Shown here: positions 43,797 through 54,978 of the stretch, piece by piece
Layout of the letters: every line of letters begins with the position of its first letter
Position numbering within the stretch: position 1 is the stretch's first letter
Source: Beta vulgaris subsp. vulgaris
Taxonomy: Eukaryota > Streptophyta > Magnoliopsida > Caryophyllales > Amaranthaceae
NCBI RefSeq assembly: GCF_026745355.1
Contig: NC_079202.1
Location: 42,728,561 to 42,792,560 of the forward strand
Direction of reading: 5' to 3'
DNA: 64,000 nt
Program-made: the position numbers and the translations under genes
Notes under the pieces: model-generated
What the model was told of the DNA's origin: nothing
Seen by the model: only the letters and a program-made list of their open reading frames with translations
Database searches by the model: none

Positions 43797-45154
43797 ACAT
43801 TATTCTACACACATAGACCTTTTATTATAAACTCTATAAGCTTTTCTACTAGAAGTGTATCCTAGAAATACAGCTTCATCACTTCTAGCATCAAATTTTC
43901 CAAGATTTTGTTTCCCATTATTATGAACAAAACATTTACATCAAAATATTCTGAAATATGTAATATTGGGCTTTTTACCAAAATATAGCTCATAAGGAGT
44001 TTTATTTAACAAAGGTCTCACCATGGCACGATTTATAATATGACAAGCAGTATTCACAGCTTCGGCCCCAAAAGTTCATAGGAAGACCACTAGCTATTAA
44101 CATAGTCCTAGCCATTTCCTCTAATTTTCTATTCTTCCTTTCAACAACACCATTTTGCTGAGGTGTTCTAGGGGGGTGGGGGAGAAATTATGATCTAAGC
44201 CATGATCCCTACTAAAGTCATTCAACTTAAAGTTCTCAAATTCCTTACCATGGTCGGATCTAAGGTGTAACAATTTTTTATCACTCAAATTTTGAACTTT
44301 CTTTGCAAAGACAAGGAACTCATCATAAGTCTCGTCTTGTTAGAAAGAAAAATAATCCACGTAAATCTAGAGAAGTCATTAACAATAACAAACACATATT
44401 TCTTGCCACTCCTACTTGCTCATTGGTCCACACAAATCCATATGAATTAACTCTAATGGTCTTGTGGTACTTACCACATTCTTGGACTTAAAGGAGGATC
44501 TAACATGCTTTCCTTTAGCACACGCATCACAAACATGATCTAAATGAAACTTAATTGAAGGTAGACCTAAAATTAGTTCTTTAGAACGAAGTTTGTCAAG
44601 CAAAGAAAAACTAGCATAGCCTAGACGCATATGCCATAAAAGAGAATCATCATCAATAACACTAAGGCATGTAAACTTATTTTTGGGAACAAGGTTGAGA
44701 TCCACAACATATGTGTTCCCCTTTCTTATTCCTTCTAAAACATCTTTTGTGCTTTTGTTGACTATTAGACATTTTTCACTATTGAATTTTACAAAGTTCC
44801 CTTTATCACAGAATTGGGAAATACTCAACAAATCATGCTTCAAACCGTCAACTAGAAAAACGTTATCTATGGAATGTGACGATGACTTACCAACTTTCCC
44901 ATGGCAACTATGTTGCTTTTCATGTTGTCACCAAAAGTCATGCTTCCACCATCATAGGCTGAGAGTGAGAGAAATCTTGATCTATCTCCAGTCATATGCT
45001 TAGAACAACCATTATCTAGGTACCATGTGTTGTTCCACCTCACTCCAACCTACAAGAAAACTATCTGTTAGAGTTAGGAACCCAATCTTTCTTGGGTTCC
45101 TTTCTTTCAGGAACAATAGATTTCCTTTTCTAAGTTAATTTACTTGTTTCCCAA
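43797..45154 (-). pseudogene. Copia-2 protease, pre-integrase and integrase remnant
   Basis: The protease active site reads YLDNGCSKHMTGD (45008-45016 for DNG), with Asn in place of the usual Ser/Thr of D-S/T-G. An open segment at 44412-44843 holds the GAG-pre-integrase zinc motif region (LLWHMRLGYASFSLLDKL, then CDACAKGKHVRSSFKSK) and the first integrase Asp (ELIHMDLCGP). Further along, a LRSDHGKEF-type Asp and a QQNGVVERKN-type Glu are readable between stops. The integrase is broken after the ORF at 44412. Confidence 0.75.
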
Positions 45155-47202
45155 TGTAATAGCCCTGTTTTTAAGGACGTTTATTTAATGCTAATTATAA
45201 TTATTAAGTTAATTAAGTTTCGGAAATTATTATTTTATTTGAGTTGTGGAAATTATTATTTCTATTTGTCTTGTTGTAATGTATTTATTTATTTAAATTT
45301 TATGAAATTAATGCAATTAGTTGAGTGGTATTTGTTCCAAAATAAAAATATCTTTATATCTTATGTGGAAGGTAAACCCCAAACCTGACTTTTCCTTGTC
45401 GGTTGATTTGAACCCAAACCCTCACTTATCTTCTCAAAAGCCAAACCCCAACTCCCTGCGTTTCTCTCTTCGCACATCTCTCGTCCCAACCACCAAACCC
45501 CTTGTTGGTGTTTCTTCCATACTCGATGAACTTCGCCACACGATTGCCGGAGCCGTGTCGAACCACCGCAGCCCTGTCGTTGCTTCTGCTCTGTTCTCGT
45601 TTTCCTCTACTCGCCGGTGTTGTTGTTGTGTTGACGATGTCGTCGCGTCTTTACCGGTGATGGGTCGCACATCCTCTTTGGTGGTGCGACCGTTAAAGCA
45701 GACCACTGCTCGTGTTCTTCCTTCCTTGCCTCTATTTGCCGTCGCCGTTAATGTTGTTGTTGTTTGTTGTTTATTTGGTGTTGTTGTTCGTGGCCAGTGG
45801 TGTTGTGCACCGTTGCTGCCGGTGCCTTGCAGCCTCGCCGGAGCTTCGAGCTCCCCTGCCGTATGTCTTCCCTGCTCTTGAAGCAGAGGTAAAGACAAAT
45901 TATTCTCTGTTTTCCTCTTTAAATTCTGATCTTCTTATTTGTTAATTAATCCCAAGTTGATGTTGTTATTGTTGTTATTGCTCTGTTGTTTGTTGTCGTT
46001 GTCGCGCTGTTTTTACTGTTGTTGTAATTAGTTATAGGAGTAGTAGTTATTGGCTCTTGTTCTGTTGTTGGTGGTGGAGGTGTGGTGGTGTTGTTGTTAT
46101 GGTTGTTGGTGTTGCTGTTATATTATTGTTGGTGGTGGTGATGTTTTTTTGTTGATTATGCGTTGTAGTAGGTGTTGTTGGGTGGGTGTTATTATGGTTG
46201 ATGTTGTGTGGTTAGAGTTGATATATTTGAAGATAAGTGTAGAGGCCATTAAATTAGTTAGTTTTTATTTGTGGGATTTATTAGTTTGATTAGCATAGTG
46301 GTTGTATTAAGAGAAGTTAATTAGATTAGTTAAGATTGGTTATTGATTACTGTTATTGTTATGAGGTAAATTGTTGGAGAAGGATTATGGAATTGAATCT
46401 CATTTGGAGATGAAGATTAATAAAGGAGGTTATGTTGGTGGAATCTGAATCACAGTTCAGGTAACTTTTATGTTCAGTAAAATAATTTACTCATGCCCAT
46501 GTGCGCTTGTGGATCTCTATTATGTTTTTAATACTTAAGTTCGTACTATGGCCATAGATATGAATGTGATGATGAAATGTCATTGATTGAATATGAATAC
46601 GAAAACTGTTTTGCTGGCTTAGTTTATGAACTGAAAATAGAAAGTGGGCAAGGTATGGGTGGAGGATGGTTACTTTTTGACCTGATACGGTCGGCTACGC
46701 TCCATAACGAACCTTGGGGGTAGTATTGCTAGGCTCCATAACGAACCTTGGAGGCAGTGTTTGTTTTTTGTCCAAACCTGTACTTGCCACTGATTGTTTA
46801 AGAGAGTGAGCTATGCCAGCGTTGTAACGAATTGAAAATTATTTGAGAAATAAAATGTTTATAACGGGCTGAAGTAAAGGTTACGAGTTTTCCACTCATT
46901 TTGGAATTTTGTTTGTTTTGTATTTTTCCCCTTAATTTGTAGGTTTGATATTCAGAGCTCGAAATTTGAAGTGGAGCAAGATCAAGGTGTCATAGTGGCT
47001 TATGGATTAAGCTTGTATTTTAGATAGTTGGTTTGAGAATAGTTATTGATATTTTTTTGATGTATAATATTTAGGAATTTACTCGAGATATTGGTGTAAT
47101 TAAGGTTGTTTTTCCGCTGCGATTTTATTAATCAAGATTTGGATTCTAGTTTATGGTTGTTAAGTGTCTTTCGCTAGCAGCTCGGAAGAGCGGGCTGTTA
47201 CA
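45155..47202. mobile_element. Solo LTR of a gypsy-type element, 2048 bp
   Basis: It starts TGTAATAGCCCTGTTTTTAA and ends GAGCGGGCTGTTACA. CCCAA (45150-45154) and CCCAG (47203-47207) form a 5-bp duplication with one mismatch. It contains a serine/cysteine-rich open frame (45321-45881) and a repeated GGCT(ACG)CTCCATAACGAACC phrase near 46691 and 46731. No retroviral domain is present. It inserted into copia-2 between the gag zinc knuckle and protease. Confidence 0.78.
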
Positions 47203-48413
47203 CCCAGTTTTCGTTAAAGCGACCAAGTCTAATAGGACCTGAGTTCCTATAGTGACCAGTGTTCCCACAAAACATACAAACTTTATTACTTGGTAAATCA
47301 ACTCTCTTTTTAGGTTTTTCAAATTTCTTTTTGTGATTAAAACCAAGACCTTCGGTTCGTTTTGTTTGAGGGTTCCTAACCTAATTTGGTATAGGTAGGA
47401 CTTTCTTTTCGTTCCTACTTAAGTGAAGTTCCCCTTCAAGTTCCTTGCTTTCTTTTTCCAAAAAACGAAACATGATTTTTCAACTCGTTTATTTCAGATT
47501 TGAAACTTTGCAAGGGAACTGACTTAATTTCAAGGGAACTCACTTCAGGAACAAACTCTTTTAATTGCGATAACTCAAGGCTTAACAAGTAGTTCTCATT
47601 TTTAAGATTTTCGAAATCCTCTTTTAATTTTAGATTTTTATCAAATAACTCAAAAAATCTTTGTTCAATATCAGTTCGAATACTTTTAAGCCAACAGGTA
47701 TGTTCCTTCGCAACTACTAAAGCATGTTGACATTGTTTCAGTTTAATGGACTCATCTTTGCAATTATTCACGGCATCAACGATAAAATCAAATCATTTTT
47801 CTTTGTAAAGTCTTTAGTTTCTTGTAAGGCAGTAACCTTAGCTTAGCCATCCATCGATCCCTGGGAAGGCCCCTTAGGACCTTTCGTACCTGTTCCTCAG
47901 AAGTAATCACTTTTCCAAGAGATGTTAGCTCATTAATAATATTAGTAAAGCGTGTAAACATGTCTTGAATAGATTCTTTTGATTTCATTTGAAAGAGTTC
48001 ATATTGATTCATCAAAAGATCTATTTTTTATCTCTTAAATTCACTCGTACCTTCATGAGTGACTTCAAGGAGATCCCAAATTTGTTTTATGGTTTTGCAT
48101 CCCATGACACGATTGTGTTCATGAGGTCCAAGACCACAATGAAGCAGTTTTATAGCAAGAGCATTAATTTCCATTTTTACGAAATCTTCTTTATGGAATC
48201 AGACATGGATTTAGGAATTACCTCGCTCTTGTCATTAGTGGTAGTGACTTCAAAATCACCTACCTCTATGACTCACCATACCTGGTTATTGTCGACTTTG
48301 ATGAAGATCTCCATTCTATTCTTCCAGTAGGTGTAGAACTTACCATTGAACATTTGTGGCCTCTGTGTAGAGTACCCTTCTTCCAGTTTCTTTCTAGTAT
48401 TCATATCTTCCAT
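47203..48413 (-). pseudogene. Copia-2 gag remnant
   Basis: Starting at ATG 48413 the minus strand reads MEDMNTRKKLEEGYSTQRPQ, then MFNGKFYTYWKNRMEIFIKV, the canonical copia Gag N-terminus. The UBN2-type capsid region follows at 47788-48015 (MFTRFTNIINELTSLGK, VRKVLRGLPRDRW). A coiled-coil-like segment lies at 47436-47771, and a zinc knuckle near 47238-47279 has lost its last Cys (CMFCGNTGHYRNS). Stops after NNQVW and elsewhere disable it. Confidence 0.78.
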
Positions 48414-48445
48414 CTCGAACTCAACAGGGTTTGCTGAGTTTTAGA

Positions 48446-48464
48446 GTTCCCGCTCTGAAACCAA
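48446..48464 (-). other. Copia-2 primer binding site (tRNA-Met-like)
   Basis: The minus strand reads TTGGTTTCAGAGCGGGAAC one base after the 5' LTR. It differs by one base from the TGGTATCAGAGC core complementary to initiator tRNA-Met. Confidence 0.7.
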
Positions 48465-48465
48465 T

Positions 48466-49995
48466 TGTTGTATAATATGAGCACTATAAGAGGGGGGTGA
48501 ATTATAGTGAGAGAATAAGCTATACTTTTTGCGGAATTAAAAGTTAACTTGGGAACACGAGAGATTTTAGCGAGGAAACACTTCCTAGGCCCAATAGGAA
48601 GAAACAACCTCGACCACAAGGGATTTTAACACAACTTTCCACTATAATAGGCCAAAACAACTCTGTTTACAATCATATTACTTTTCTCTCGAGCCACAAC
48701 TTAAGTTACGAAACTCAAGTTTCCAACGACAGTTCCCACAACTGTCGTTCCTCTCACACTTCACTAGAAGTTCCTTTTTCTTTCTCTTTCCCTTGCTTCA
48801 CTCAAAGCTTCTTACACTTACAAGAGTTCACTCAAACCCTTAACTCAAAAATATAATTTGTAAGACAATGGAAGAGTAATAACTAAAATAAAGTAAGTAT
48901 GAATTCTCTTTAGGAAAGACACTGACTCTTTTAGACAACTAAGAATATTTAGCTAAGTAAGACACAATTTGTTCTATGATTTAGGCGCCTATTTATAGAC
49001 AATTTAGACAAGACATAAACTTATACACTACTTTGTCCATTGTCCCATGATGTCCATGATTCTAATTAATTAATTAGTTTATTTAAAATATTCATTGAGA
49101 AGTAATTAATCCACTTCCTCCACTACTTAACTTAAAACTAAGAAGTAGTAAGTATTACGTGGTTTTAGATACTTGGGAAATAATTAAACTATTTAAATTA
49201 ATTAAGACTTGGAAAATAATTTACCAAGCCCACTAACCACTAAATACAAACGTGTAGCAGTAGTTTAGGCGTGATAACAGATTTTTGGGGAGTAAATAAA
49301 ATATTTACTTTAAATAGTTTTTAGAAAAATATCTTTAAAAATAAGTTTGATTAAAACGAAAATCATTTTTATATGTAAAACGAAAATCTTTTTAAAACCG
49401 GAAACTGTATTTAATTTTGAAAACAAAATCTTTTAGTTTAATTAAAATATAAAAGATAAGATTAAAATCGGTTAGAAATTTATCTTAATAAAATCAGAAA
49501 ATCAATTTCAATCTTTTCCAAACAAACTAATAACAAACTCCCTAAAATAGTGGATCTAGTCAAAACTACCCTAAAACTTCTAACTAACTTGATAGGCGCA
49601 CAACAAATGTTCGGCGCACTACTTAGAAGTTATTTAGGTGTTCCTAAAGCTGTCTATAAGTCTTGTTCCTTAACCTTGTTCCTAACTGTGCCAGGGTCTG
49701 TTCCTTTCATGGGAACATAACCAAGTTCCGTTATTTGAGAATTCACCACAAACTAAATTGGACTTTCACTCAACCTTAACATGAAGATATTAAATACACC
49801 CTAATGTATTCTAATCTTCATTCCAAGCTTGATACTTCATCACTTTAACATCTTCACTTCGATCTTTGATTAATTCTCCGTTTTATTCTTCAATCAAGTA
49901 TTCTCTTTGCTCGAGAATAAATTACCTAGCAATAACATGAATAAAATACACACTGTCTTTGTGGTTAAGTCATCTTCAAAACTCAGGAGTCGACA
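48466..49995 (-). repeat. Copia-2 5' LTR, 1530 bp
   Basis: On the plus strand it starts TGTTGTATAATATGAGC and ends CTCAGGAGTCGACA. It keeps the TTGTCCATTGTCCCATGATG segment replaced in the 3' LTR. Confidence 0.85.
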
Positions 49996-50032
49996 CTAGT
50001 CTTTCTACGGATACATGATTATCGAAAACTGA

Positions 50033-51176
50033 CACTAGGAAAAAAAAGGAAGGGCTGCGCTTTTTAAACAAGCGCAACCTTACTAGTCAAGGGTTGCGCT
50101 TTTCTTCAAAAGCGCAGCCCTACATAACAGAAGGGTTGTGCTTTTGAAGAAAAGCGCAACCCTTCACTTAGTAGGGCTGCGCTTGTAGAAAAAGCGCATC
50201 CCTTTTTACATTCAGAAGGGCTGCGCTTTGGCTGCGCTTTTTCTACAAGCGCAGCCCTACTAAGTGAAGGGTTGCGCTTTTCTTCAAAGGCGCAACCCTC
50301 CTGTTATGTAGGGCTGCATTTTTAAAACAAGCGCATCCCTTTTTAAAAATATTTGAAATAATAAATTCGCGAGCTTCAAATATTATCCCTCCGTCTCTCT
50401 CCTCTCTCACATCTCTCCTCCCTTTTCCTCCTTCTCTCTCCTCTCTCACATCCCTCCTCCCTTCCTTTTCCTCCTCTCTCATCCTTTCTTCTCTCTCAAA
50501 AACTCCCAGAAACGCGACAAAAAGCCTGAAATGATTTGCACTAATCACGCCGACGGAGTTCGATTGCCTATTGTGATACCTTTTTGGAAGCGGAACGGGC
50601 CAACGAGTCAAACTCACCGCTATGCTATGATGTATAGGCTTTTTAAGCCATCCGAGTTCGTTTAAGGCTCGAAATAGGCATTTTAAGTATTTCCGAATAT
50701 TAATATTTCCTTAATTACGTATTAGGGTTTTGCTTTACGTATTTAAACATTATTAGGTCAATGTTTGGAGGCAGTTTTTGATTTTTCAGATCTATAATTT
50801 CTTAATCTTTGTTTTGATTAATGTTCTTGTATTTTCCAATCTATAATTTTTTCTCTTCTGTATTTTAGTTTTTGTTCCTTTTTTTTCAATTTCGTTTCGT
50901 TCCTTTTTTTTTTTTTTCGGTTTAGTTGCATTGTAGAATTCTCTATGTGATAACATTTTTTGATTTCCTGTTTTAGTTTTAGTTTTCCTGATCAAATTTC
51001 CTATTTCCCTTTTGGAATTGGATGGTTTACTTTAAAGTTTAATGCAAATGTTAAAATTCAAAAAATGTGAGATTAATATATGAGTAAAAAAATGTCAAAA
51101 TTTTTTTTTTGTTTTTTTGGTAGGAAGGGCTGCGCTGCCTTTTTTAGCGCAGTCCTTCCTTATTTTTCCGCTAGTG
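50033..51176. mobile_element. CACTA-2: non-autonomous CACTA element, 1144 bp
   Basis: The ends are CACTAGGAAAAAAAAGG and TTATTTTTCCGCTAGTG. A perfect TGA duplication flanks it (50030-50032 and 51177-51179). Subterminal AGGGCTGCGCTTTT/AAAAGCGCAGCCCT repeats match CACTA-1, and the interior shares the same exon and AT-rich tail in the opposite orientation. It lies 37 bp beyond the copia-2 LTR. Confidence 0.87.
50531..50665 (+). pseudogene. Coding exon carried by CACTA-2 (44 codons)
   Basis: ATG at 50531 reads MICTNHADGVRLPIVIPF, then WKRNGPTSQT and 16 more residues, to a TAA at 50663-50665. The first 28 residues match CACTA-1 (10003 downward) with two amino-acid changes (F/L, Q/W) against six synonymous ones. 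A pyrimidine-rich leader precedes both ATGs, as in a plant 5' UTR. It may be the first exon of the parental transposase gene or a captured host exon. No known domain is recognisable. Confidence 0.5.
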
Positions 51177-51179
51177 TGA

Positions 51180-52060
51180 GTAAGATAAAACATCATGCAA
51201 TGTCATGGTTATGCAAGACTAAGAAAAATGAAATGTAATGAACGGGGTTTTGCAAGTTGGCAGGTATGAATAGTTAGAGAGGTGGATTAATTAGAAATAG
51301 ATAGATTGATTTTCGAAAATTATTTTGGCAATGAATCAAGGTCCAAAAGTAAGATCCATATATTACAACTCTTCCAGATTTTGATTTGGAGGAACCACCA
51401 CATGTATAGGAAGCTCCCTCTTTGGGTAGGCTTGTCTTGAATTAGGCATTTTGAGCCTAGATTGGAATGTACATGATTTGTATTGAGTATTTAATGTTCT
51501 TCATTTTGATTCTTGTTTGGGGAGTTGATACAGACAAAGTGAGATATCGATAGAGATCATGGAATTATTGGAGACGCGTTTAGGAACAATGAGAGTTTGG
51601 ACTGAAAAATAAAAAGTTTGAATTTGTGACTCATAAAATACAGGTCGGGCCAAAGCCGTGAGTGGTGGGCAATGCAGTGTCCGGACTGAAATTTCAATAT
51701 TTTATCCACAATCTGGCCCAGGCCCGCAGGCCTAGCCTGTATTTTATGTTCTTTTTTTGACAATTTTAGGCTAGAAAACAGAGGAAAGGGCCGTTTGGCC
51801 CACGGGCCATCTAGGCTGGCTCGTGCCGGTGCGGGCCTAAAATAAATTTCTTGACTGTGGCAGGCCTACATACCTGACAATGGGTTGGGTCGGGCCCAAA
51901 TCGTGTCGGGCCGGGCCAGCACGTGAGCTAGCCCGAGCCATGTCCACCCTTACCTTGCTACATAAAAAATACAAAAGATGAATGCCATGCAAAAACAAAA
52001 ATGTGAAAAAAATTAAAAGTTCGAAAAAAGCAAAAGAAATGCACATGATGATAAGTGTGT
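51180..52060. other. Stretch with a GC-rich GGGCC-type repeat remnant
   Basis: 51640-51955 is dense in GGGCC/GGCCC words (CGGGCCGGGCCAGCACGTG near 51908) and ends ATGTCCACCCTTA. Such blocks are common in plant hAT-derived short repeats, but I found no matching left end or duplication. No gene. Confidence 0.35.
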
Positions 52061-53850
52061 AAAATAATATATTTATCTCCCCTTATTTTATTATCATAAG
52101 TGTGTTTATGTTATTATTTAATATATTTTATATACTTTTAATATTATTAGATACAATATGCTATGTTTTTATTTATTATTAATATTACTTAATTATAATG
52201 TTTTTATTTAATGATGAATCTTGGTCCAAGGAATGAAGAAAGAGTCAAGCCCAATTCCATATTTCCAAAACAAACCCAAAGAGAAAGAAAAGAAAACAAA
52301 AGTAGAAGAAAAAGAACACGTGAGAAGCAAGTAAAAAAGAAAGGAGAAAAGAAAGAATAGAAGAAAAAAAATGAAACAGAAGAAACGAAGAGAAGCAGGG
52401 GTATGTTCATCCCTTTCAAACTCTCTTCGTCCCTCCTCTCACTTTGCTCCACCTCACTCCTTCAAACCGCCTCTTCCACCACCTATCTCCACCAATGAAG
52501 AAAAAAAGCCAGCAACTTGCAAAGCCTACAACACCTGCGACCAATCAGAAGGGGAGACGAATTCGGCGCCGCAAATCACGACCAAGGAAAGGGCGGCTTT
52601 AGGGCGAAACTTGCTGCCCACTTCTCCTCTGTAATTGGTTCGAAATTCTTCCACTTGGGCGACGGAATTTGGGTAAAAATACCTAATTGAATGTCCGAAA
52701 ATGGGGTATGCAAGAATTTCCACAGAATTTCGAGTGAAAAAAAATCATAGAATTTCGCGAGGTTTCGAAGCTAATTGGGGTGCTCGAGTTCGACGAAGAA
52801 GACAACCTTTGGTTGGAGTCCTAGCACACAACCGGGGAGGGTGAGATTCAAGCTTGGATGTAGGTGCGAAACTCGAAACCCGAAGGCGAATCTCCGCGCA
52901 AATTTATAAGTTCTTCTCTCTTTCTCTTGTACTTTCAATTTAGTTTCGAAATTTTCTGATTATACTATTGAATTTCATAGTAAGTTTGGATTGTATTATT
53001 TGAATTGAGTTGGATTGTTGTGTTAAATTTACAAGTTGAAATCAAGATTGGTATAGTTGGATACTCAAGTTATATTTGATTTTAATGTTCATATTTCAAC
53101 TTAATGCTTAATTTGCTATCTTATTTAGTATAAAGTTGAGATTATTGCTAGTTATGTAATTTAGCCTAGTCTAAGTTATATAACAACAAGTGGCAACTAG
53201 TTTAATTTAGGCCTGCAAAGATGGTTGTAAGTTCAAACTAGAATATAACTTGGACTAGTTATTTAAACATAAAGATATGTTATGTTTAGATTAACTAGGG
53301 ATTAATGATGTACTTCTCGTTCTATAATGCTTCTAGTTTAATCGTCGGGAGTTGCGAAATACTTGTGGTGATTAGATTAGTTTAGAATCGATATTCAGCC
53401 TAGTTCAATGTTGATTAAAAGTATGGAAGTATAGGGGAGTTTGGCTACTTGAATTCCTACAGTTAATCTATCTAATCAATCTTGGATTCATGAAATTGGA
53501 AGTATAATCAAGGTTAAGAAATTATAAATCTCTGAAAATATTATGAGCATAAAGTGGAATCACTTGTCATCACTTGTAAATATAGGGTAGATTTATCTTT
53601 ATTAGTTTTTACTTTCATAAAAACATTTCGTAAAACCCCCCAAAACAATGTGAATATGTATATATTAGTAAATAACATGTATATAATAGTTGAATACTCT
53701 TAATTAGTTGAACTTGGATTTTAGGATTATATAAACCTCTCCGTGGGATCGACCCTTATTTATCGCTGTACTAAACTTAGATAATATTAATGTAGATAAA
53801 ATAAGGTTTTAATTTGTGCGCATAACGACACGTACCACATGACAAAAAGA
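52061..53850. repeat. Ty3/gypsy (Athila/Tat-like) LTR-type remnant
   Basis: The sequence near 53737 (CTCTCCGTGGGATCGACCCT, then TATTTATCGCTGTA) parallels 40600-40640 and is typical of the 3' part of Athila/Tat LTRs. Upstream lie a GC-richer leader (52370-52900) and a long AT-rich body. No coding domain or clean boundary is seen. Confidence 0.35.
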
Positions 53851-54732
53851 AAAAAAAATGCAAAAAAAAAAAAAGAAAGAGCCGAAGGTAAAAAAATAGA
53901 AAGTCAAGTTAGGGGGCTTGCACACAAGTTCTACCCCCCTTAATCAATTCCTTTAATCCATCAAAACCCTAACCTAGACTAGATGAAATTCTTAGGAAAT
54001 CCATATAATGTGCTTTAAGCAATGATTACATTATAACTAAAATTGATACAATTTATGTGTATAGAAAATTTTGGAAAAAAGTGACTTTAATAAGTAAAAT
54101 TAGCGGCAAAAGGATATTTATACAATGCATTCACATAATTCCGCAAAAATAATAATAAGGTTTAAATAAATATGTAGGCATAGTTTTATTTTTATTGTAA
54201 AATTTCTTTTTAGAAAGTTATTTACTTTTAATTTTTCATTTTTTATGTATTTCAACCGTTAATTAAATTACTTGCTTTTTACCAAAGCACAATATGATGA
54301 ATCTGTCATTTAATTGAGAGCCCGTGACAATCTCAACCAAACATATGAAGTATATTCGTAATCAACCAAAAAATTCTCATTGTAGATCCCCTAAATCCAT
54401 GTTGAATTTGAATATCAAGAGAATGTAATCAGTTTTTGATTCACAAATCTGTTCCAATGCTCATTGCTATGATGCTATCCTTTACTCTTACATAAATCCA
54501 CCAGATAGTTATAGTTGTCCCCCACTTCTTGAAAGTATATTGACTTGTTTGGCCACAAATGGACGTATTTGCTTTCCGGTGCTTTTGACATTTTTCTTGG
54601 AGTATTTCACTATTTCTAATAGTATTTAGAGATTCACAAAAACAAATAATATAAACGAGATTTAATTTTAAATTTTACGCTTTGCAGATTACCTCTCAGA
54701 ACTTTTAACCCCAACTAGGATAGTTGATACAC
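53851..54732. repeat. Stretch containing the second copy of a dispersed repeat
   Basis: 53998-54290 matches the sequences flanking the Helitron at 15671 and 19343. The rest, to 54732, is AT-rich with no gene recognised. Confidence 0.4.
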
Positions 54733-54747
54733 ACTATGCTTTGGTAT

Positions 54748-54963
54748 TATTATTTTTTTTAATCAGGAAATTAAGTCAGCCCAACGGCTAACCTCTGCAT
54801 GGCTACTAACTTATAGGAAACACCAACACATTGACTGATAAGGGATGTATAGCATGTTAATAAGAAAATACTCCAACATAATGTTGGGGATAAGAATCAA
54901 ACCCCTAATCTCAGGGGTTTAGAAGAAGCGTTCTACTCACTTGAACTAACTTCTATTTTTTAT
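54748..54963 (-). mobile_element. tRNA-derived SINE, ~216 bp, with 15-bp target duplication
   Basis: The minus strand begins near 54960 with GTTAGTTCAAGTGAGTAGAA (A-box-like), followed by a B-box-like GGGGTTTGATTC, a unique body, and an A-rich tail (GATTAAAAAAAATAATAAT). ACTATGCTTTGGTAT flanks it (54733-54747 and 54964-54978). This is the Pol III-promoted SINE layout, and the perfect duplication fixes both ends. Confidence 0.78.
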
Positions 54964-54978
54964 ACTATGCTTTGGTAT

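Larger units (their letters stand above)
41696..49995 (-). mobile_element. Copia-2: minus-strand Ty1/copia element lacking most of RT and RNase H
   Basis: LTRs at 48466-49995 (5') and 41696-43244 (3') flank, in minus-strand order, a primer binding site, gag, protease, GAG-pre-integrase, integrase, a linker and the very start of reverse transcriptase. The sequence then jumps to the polypurine tract. A 2-kb solo LTR (45155-47202) splits gag from protease. The flanks ATAGC (left) and CTAGT (right) do not form a clear target duplication. Missing its polymerase, it could only have moved with help from a relative. Confidence 0.85.

Noticed and set aside
45321..45881. 186-codon open frame in the second solo LTR
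   Set aside because: Low-complexity S/V/C-rich product inside an LTR with an equally open opposite strand. Such frames are common in long gypsy LTRs and there is no homology-like motif.
54900..54963. Possible tRNA gene
   Set aside because: It has A- and B-box-like motifs, but no complete cloverleaf is apparent, and it continues into a SINE body with an A tail and target duplication.
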